Shown in pieces: positions 59,301-64,000 of a DNA stretch of 64,000 bases. Positions within the stretch are counted from its first letter, which is position 1. The number at the start of each line of letters is the position of its first letter. The stretch covers positions 1 to 64,000 of the forward strand of contig JAVXUO010001346.1 of assembly GCA_033065855.1 (NCBI GenBank). The letters are read 5' to 3'. Source of the DNA: Escallonia rubra (lineage: Eukaryota > Streptophyta > Magnoliopsida > Escalloniales > Escalloniaceae). The notes under the pieces were generated by a model. It made no database searches and had not been told where the DNA came from. It was given only the letters and a program-made list of their open reading frames with translations. Made by a program: the position numbers and the translations under genes.

Positions 59301-59672
59301 TGTTGTAAACAAATGGATCACTCAAGCTCACACTTTGTTGCACTCAAAATCATACACTCACTTATATGAGGAGGACATGGAGAGAACTTGAAGAGAACAC
59401 ATAATATACCTTAAAAATTTATCTCATAGTTCTTCCTCTCCTTTCACTTGCATCATCTTACACATTTTTATAGTACTTCTAAGTAACTACTAGACATGTA
59501 ATAAATATACCACTAACCCACTATTTCAACAATATAATAGCCACTACTTCCACTAACACATAACAATAATGCACTTATAACTTATGCACCCACTAAGACA
59601 TAACTTAATAACCCACTAACATGTCACATTAATCACCACTCTAAAAAACTAAATCAAGTTTATTTTCCAACA
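59301..59672 (-). repeat. 5' LTR
   Basis: 372 bp with TGTTGG and ACAACA ends on the minus strand. It differs from the other LTR at three single bases and carries a full terminus. Confidence 0.95.
59464..59475 (-). promoter_or_regulatory. Putative TATA box in the 5' LTR
   Basis: The minus strand reads ACTATAAAAATG, about 205 bp from the start of the LTR. This is a plausible RNA polymerase II promoter for the element's transcript, by motif only. Confidence 0.5.
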
Positions 59673-59795
59673 GATTGGCCGAAAATGGGAATTATGGTAC
59701 ATTTTAAGAAAGGTAGACATGTGAGAGCATGACGTGTAACATTTAGAGAGTGTTTGAGATTGATTTTAGAATAATCAAACCTGATGAAATTTAGA
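59673..59795. other. Short spacer between the LTR element and Mutator-like element 2
   Basis: No feature seen. Confidence 0.5.
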
Positions 59796-59804
59796 TTAAA
59801 TCTT

Positions 59805-61148
59805 GAGACAACAACCCAGGTGGTCTTTCAACTATAAGCATTTTGCTATATTAGTCCTTAAACAAAAAAATTCGCCATATTAGTCCTTAAACACTACGCT
59901 GTTTGCCATCGTGGTCATTTTCTCCATTTCCGTCCAAAAAAACTGTTAGTGGCCCCCACAGGAGGGGCACTAAAGTCTATCACAATTTTCAAGAACCATA
60001 AGCTCTCTTATGATTCCTGAACTATTAACGTGGCACTAAATTAGTTCATGAACTAATTCTTGCAATCTTGATCCTTTAACATTGCATCATTAGTCATTTC
60101 CGTCCTTTGGATCACTACCAACACCCTCTATCCAGGGAGGGGTGTAAGTTGGATTGAGTTTTTATGGGTTTAACCAATTCAATTCAAGAAAATGTTGACT
60201 CTTACCCCAGTCCAGTTCACTTAATTAAATGGGATAGGATGAGTTGACTCAATATTATAGTAGGTTATGTTGGGGTTGGCATCATAACCCATTCATAGTG
60301 GTCACTACCTGCCACCGTCATCACCCAGCCACCACCACCGCTGCTGGTTGCAGGCAGCCCCTAGCTCTACGTTGTAGGTAGTCAGTCGCCAGTTGCCACT
60401 TTTGGCATTTACAGCTACCGACCACTAATGGCAACCATCGCCGCCGGCTGTTGCCAACCCCCAACCTCCAGTCGCCACCACCTTACTGTTAACCAACGAT
60501 CGACTGTCGGAGGAAGGGGGCTGGCTACAGTGGAACGCTGTTTAACGGTAGGATGGTGATGGCTGGAGGTTGGGAAATTGGCGGCAACTTGGTTACAGTC
60601 ATCTACTGATGGTGGTAGGTAATGACACACTGGCAATTGAGGCAGCGACGAAGTGGTGCCAAGGACGAGATGTCGTGGTGTTTGATGTGTTGGTGACAGA
60701 TGAGAGGGTGTTGATGGTGCATGACAAAGACAAAGCCACCTTGTAGAAAGCTCCATGGTCATGATGGTGACTTATTTTGATGGGGTATACAATGACTTTT
60801 TTAATAGACGTACGAAATTATGATTGAAGTGATCAAAATGATGTAATTGGTTAATCATGCAATGTTAAAGGATCAAGAGTGCAAGAATTAGACCAGGGAC
60901 TAATTTAGCAACATGTTAAATATTCAGGGTCATAAGGAGCTTCTAGTTCTTGAAGACTGTGAAATGACTTTAGTGTCCCTGTTGTGGGGCCATTAACGGT
61001 TTCTCTTGGACGGAAATGGACAGAAATAGAGAAAATGACCACGATGGCAAACGTCATAGTGTTTAAGGACTAATATGACGATTTTTTTTGTTTAAGGACT
61101 AATATGGCAAAACACTTATAGTTGAGGGAGCACTCGAGTTGTTGTGTC
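59805..61148. mobile_element. Mutator-like non-autonomous element 2, 1344 bp, 9-bp target duplication
   Basis: Long, imperfect inverted repeats of roughly 300 bp: the left starts GAGACAACAACCC, the right on the other strand GACACAACAACTC. Both contain CTATATTAGTCCTTAAACA-like phrases, the CATTTCCGTCC motif and ATCCTTTAACATTGCAT. The flanking TTAAATCTT (59796-59804 and 61149-61157) is a perfect 9-bp duplication. The core (60300-60770) is GC-rich with CCACCACC steps and an incidental 115-codon minus-strand frame. No transposase. The TIRs differ in sequence from those of element 1, so it is a separate family. Confidence 0.92.
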
Positions 61149-61157
61149 TTAAATCTT

Positions 61158-63590
61158 TGAAGTGTTCGGCAAAAAAATATAAACTGATTAAATCTGCTTC
61201 AATATGCTCAAAACTGATTAAATTCATAATCCTCACTTTCTTGGATTAAGATTCAGTTTTGAAGAATCAGATTTGACCAAAAGAATTATCAAAATATCTT
61301 TACATATAAACAGATATTAAATGCTCCACTTCTAATTGAATACATTATATGGTGATTTTGTCACACTAAACCTACTTTAATCCATTTTCATCCAAACACC
61401 TTCAATAACTTTTAATCTATTATGCTTAAAATGAATTAAAACTGATTTAAGAAACTGATTCTAATTTAATCAAAATCTAAGAATCAATCACAAACGACCT
61501 CTTAATTGTGGTATTAACTTCAGGAATTACAAGTTTCAATAAATAGATAAGAATAAGAAACCAAAACCAACTCGTCTACCACACGTATTGCATCTTTGCA
61601 TGCTTTTTTCGATTCCAAAACAGAAATCATTTTCACGATCTCGGTTTTGGATGATAAGCGATCCGATTCAATCCGAATAATGTATATCGCTAGAATAGCG
61701 AACTAACAATAAAACCCCAGTGCTGAACTTCGACAAATGTGAAAGATTGAAACATTATTTCTAGAAGGACAAACAACTTTAACTCCTATCCGAGTTGTAT
61801 GAATCTTCCTCAAATCCCGTGTTATAATGACAATTAATAGTTGCTACATATTTTTAGTGACTTTTTTTCTAACACTATCAGCGACAATTATTGACAGTAC
61901 TTTTTTAACGTCACTAAATAAAAGTCACTAGTTAATATTTAGAGACAGTTGATTGTCAATATATAAGGAGTATGAAGAAGATTTTTTCGATTATGATAGC
62001 AGCTAAATTTTTTTAAATTTAAAATTATCGCGGACAATATCCCGTATGAATTCGAAGAAGGATATTTATTCTTGGAAAACAGGACATCACATCGGGGAGG
62101 GGAGAACAAAGAGTGTTCATATTTTATAGAATCCTGTCACATCAGACAGACTAACCCAGATAATAATCACAAAGCATGATTGACACCATTCGCCACATTA
62201 TTACCCCCAAATAAACTTGTTTACTGGCTAATGAGGAGGCCTTGAGGGCCCTCCTCACACTTGGCTCCAAGCTTTTTTCTGAACTTTTTTCATGACTGCA
62301 TCCTCTCTAAACCTCCCTTTGTCTCTTCAACTTTTGACTGCTACATGGTTCCCTGTCCATAGCATTAGTTTACATTATGAGGTTGGCATTCGAGGGGAGT
62401 CATATATTTCCCCAACAAATTCCGTTCATAACTAAGATTGAAAAAGTGGGAAAAAGTACTGACACTAAACAAGTTTCTTAACTTTAGGTTTAGTGGGAGA
62501 CCTAATCATTAAGTGATAAGAGTTCTATTCTACTAGGCTTATGCCTAATGGTACAAACATTTCGCCCTTTTAAGGAAAAGCTCTAGCTAATGTTAGTAAT
62601 TAATGCAATTCTATCTTGGGTAAAGTTCTGAATAATGCAAAGGCAAAGTGTTGGTTTTCTTTCTCTTTTTCCCTTTTCATATCACTCACTATACTCTCTG
62701 TATGCTCAACCCAATTCCACTAAGGTTGTAAAATTTGTGTTCCGTTGTCACTCCTTTGTCATTGTTGTCCCCCCACCCATTCCTTTCGTACCTCTTTCGA
62801 TGACCATTTAGGTTTTCAAAGATGTCGCCCAAACGTGCAAGAAATCGTTCCTCCTTCGCGATTCAAAAAGATAATTGAAGCTATAATGACTTTGACATCA
62901 AATGGATTGGTTAAAATCGTGTTAAGTAACTTAAGGTGAAAAGAAAATACGAATTTCGCAACGACGTACAAATAAATTTAGATTCTATTTCTGCACTGTT
63001 CCTCTTCTAATCCCTGAAAGTGTTCTATCGTATATCTTTTTCTGAGTGTAAATAGTCTCACCTTAAATTTGCGAAGTGATATTTGAATTTCACTTTTAGC
63101 ATTTGAAGATCAAAAAGCGTGGGTAAAGCGATTCTATATTAACACACTAGAAAGATCTTTACTAATGAAAATGAAGCTCAAAATTTGAACTCAAATTTCA
63201 AATTTTAAAATTATTTTTTTGTCAGTTCAAATACAAGCTTGAATCAAATGGGTCAAAGATCCCTGGTAACTTTTATCCTCCTCTGATAAGTTGGGTGAAT
63301 TGCATCTTCATTACGAAGATGGGCTACTTGCATCAGCATGACAATTTCAATACCAGTAAGTGCATCTTGTTTCCCACACAACTAGAACAACATCCATGGG
63401 TCCATCCCATGATGAATAAGAAGGAATCTATCTTGAGTACCCACACAGAGACCAACTTGACTTCGACACATTAATGCAATCGAAATACTGGATTTGCTTG
63501 CCTTTTCCATGATCTTCAAAATCTTGCTTGATGTGTCTTGTTTTCTTTGGCAGTACACAGATGTAAACTGCAAGCTTACCTCTTTATAGC
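61158..63590. other. Intergenic AT-rich DNA
   Basis: At 61850-61960 TTTTTAGTGAC, GTCACTAAATAAAAGTCACTAG and similar phrases echo the TAGCGAC repeats elsewhere. A 63-codon frame at 63382-63573 (minus) and a 64-codon one at 62745-62939 (plus) resemble nothing known. Confidence 0.4.
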
Positions 63591-63723
63591 TTATCCTTTG
63601 GCCTTCTTAATGTCACTTCTCTCTTTAGAATCTGTTCTGCTAGGGGCGTTCCGATAAGCATCAAAGGGCACAGCATTCCCCTTTAGCCCCGCAGAATCCC
63701 GGATTAACTTATAACGATGCCGC
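63591..63723 (-). other. Possible terminal coding exon, unidentified
   Basis: On the minus strand an acceptor-like AG near 63724 is followed by an open frame with a protein-like composition, beginning RHRYKLIRDSAGLKGNAVPF and ending IKKAKG at a TAA (63593-63591). The sequence is basic and polar and I recognise no family. If real, the rest of the gene lies beyond the right edge of the window. Confidence 0.25.
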
Positions 63724-64000
63724 TTTGTGATTTTTTATAGGAATGCAAAAGCAACACATCTCGCGATTATTTTCTCTAAATCCTTCCAGGGTCACAAATC
63801 TAACCTCCTTTCCGAAAGCACAATAGACCAAAGCACGTAACAATTTCGTTTCCAGAGTTTACAAGTGAAAACCAGGTCATGCATGAAATTATTTGCTAGT
63901 TATCACCACTGTAACACAATATTTGAGGGAAAAAAGAAACTGGTTGTGTTTGGATTCAACCAAGGGCGACCTTTAGATTTCTCGCTATCGTGGGGCCGCT
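63724..64000. other. Right edge of window
   Basis: No feature recognised. It would be intron of the possible edge gene if that exists. Confidence 0.3.

Larger units (their letters stand above)
57691..59672 (-). mobile_element. Compact non-autonomous LTR retrotransposon of TR-GAG type
   Basis: Read on the minus strand: 5' LTR (59672-59301), primer site (59297-59285), one Gag-like ORF (59215-58064), polypurine tract (58065-58057), 3' LTR (58056-57691). The whole element is about 1.98 kb and its internal region only 1244 bp. No protease, integrase, reverse transcriptase or RNase H is encoded, so it must rely on another element's enzymes. LTRs differ at 3 of 366 aligned sites without indels, so insertion is recent. 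The 3' LTR lacks the last 6 nt present in the 5' LTR and no clean target duplication is visible. The initiator-methionine-type primer site and Gag fold suggest Copia ancestry. Described TR-GAG elements share this plan. Confidence 0.9.

Noticed and set aside
1-64000. CRISPR arrays, bacterial operons, phage or viral integration
   Set aside because: Intron structure and gene content are those of a plant nuclear genome. The tandem repeats seen are minisatellites without CRISPR-like spacing, and no viral genes were recognised.

Overview
The window is nuclear DNA of a flowering plant. The genes are split by many GT-AG introns, the encoded families are plant-specific (auxin importer, germin-like protein, plant anthranilate synthase, chloroplast EGY protease, LRR receptor kinase, WIYLD-domain proteins), and the spaces between genes are full of small plant transposons. 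The species cannot be named from the sequence alone.

Layout, left to right. 1-8 kb: an intact germin-like protein gene (minus), a decayed LRR receptor-kinase pseudogene (plus) that lost its kinase domain, and an intact one-exon PH-domain gene (plus). 11.3-17.8 kb: a complete 11-exon anthranilate synthase alpha gene (minus, 582 aa). 20.3-21.2 kb: a TIR-type small transposon. 22.0-26.7 kb: a complete 13-exon EGY2-like chloroplast site-2 protease gene (minus, 537 aa). 27.0-27.3 kb: a tRNA-derived SINE-like sequence. 28.0-33.0 and 37.8-40.4 kb: two tandem minus-strand paralogues encoding small WIYLD-domain proteins, separated by GT-rich minisatellite and transposon DNA. 40.9-51 kb: no supported host gene. 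This stretch holds G-rich and 40-bp minisatellites, a hAT element with an 8-bp target duplication, a Mutator-like element with a 9-bp target duplication, a CACTA-like fragment and several related miniature elements. 52.4-56.5 kb: a complete 8-exon AUX1/LAX auxin influx carrier gene (minus, 472 aa). 57.7-59.7 kb: a young, very compact LTR retrotransposon that encodes only one Gag-like protein (TR-GAG type). 59.8-61.1 kb: a second Mutator-like element with a perfect 9-bp target duplication. The last 3 kb holds no confident gene.

All exon joins in the five multi-exon gene models were derived by hand from splice signals and reading phase, and each joined frame stays open from ATG to stop. The genes do not form a pathway cluster. 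Two are functionally adjacent, since anthranilate synthase feeds tryptophan and hence auxin synthesis while LAX imports auxin, but they lie about 35 kb apart and I infer no linkage.

The most notable item is the TR-GAG-like element at 57.7-59.7 kb. Its 366 aligned LTR positions differ at only 3 sites, its primer binding site and polypurine tract are both recognisable, and its single 383-codon ORF fills almost the whole internal region. Only the N-terminal part of that protein looks Gag-like; the rest is unidentified.
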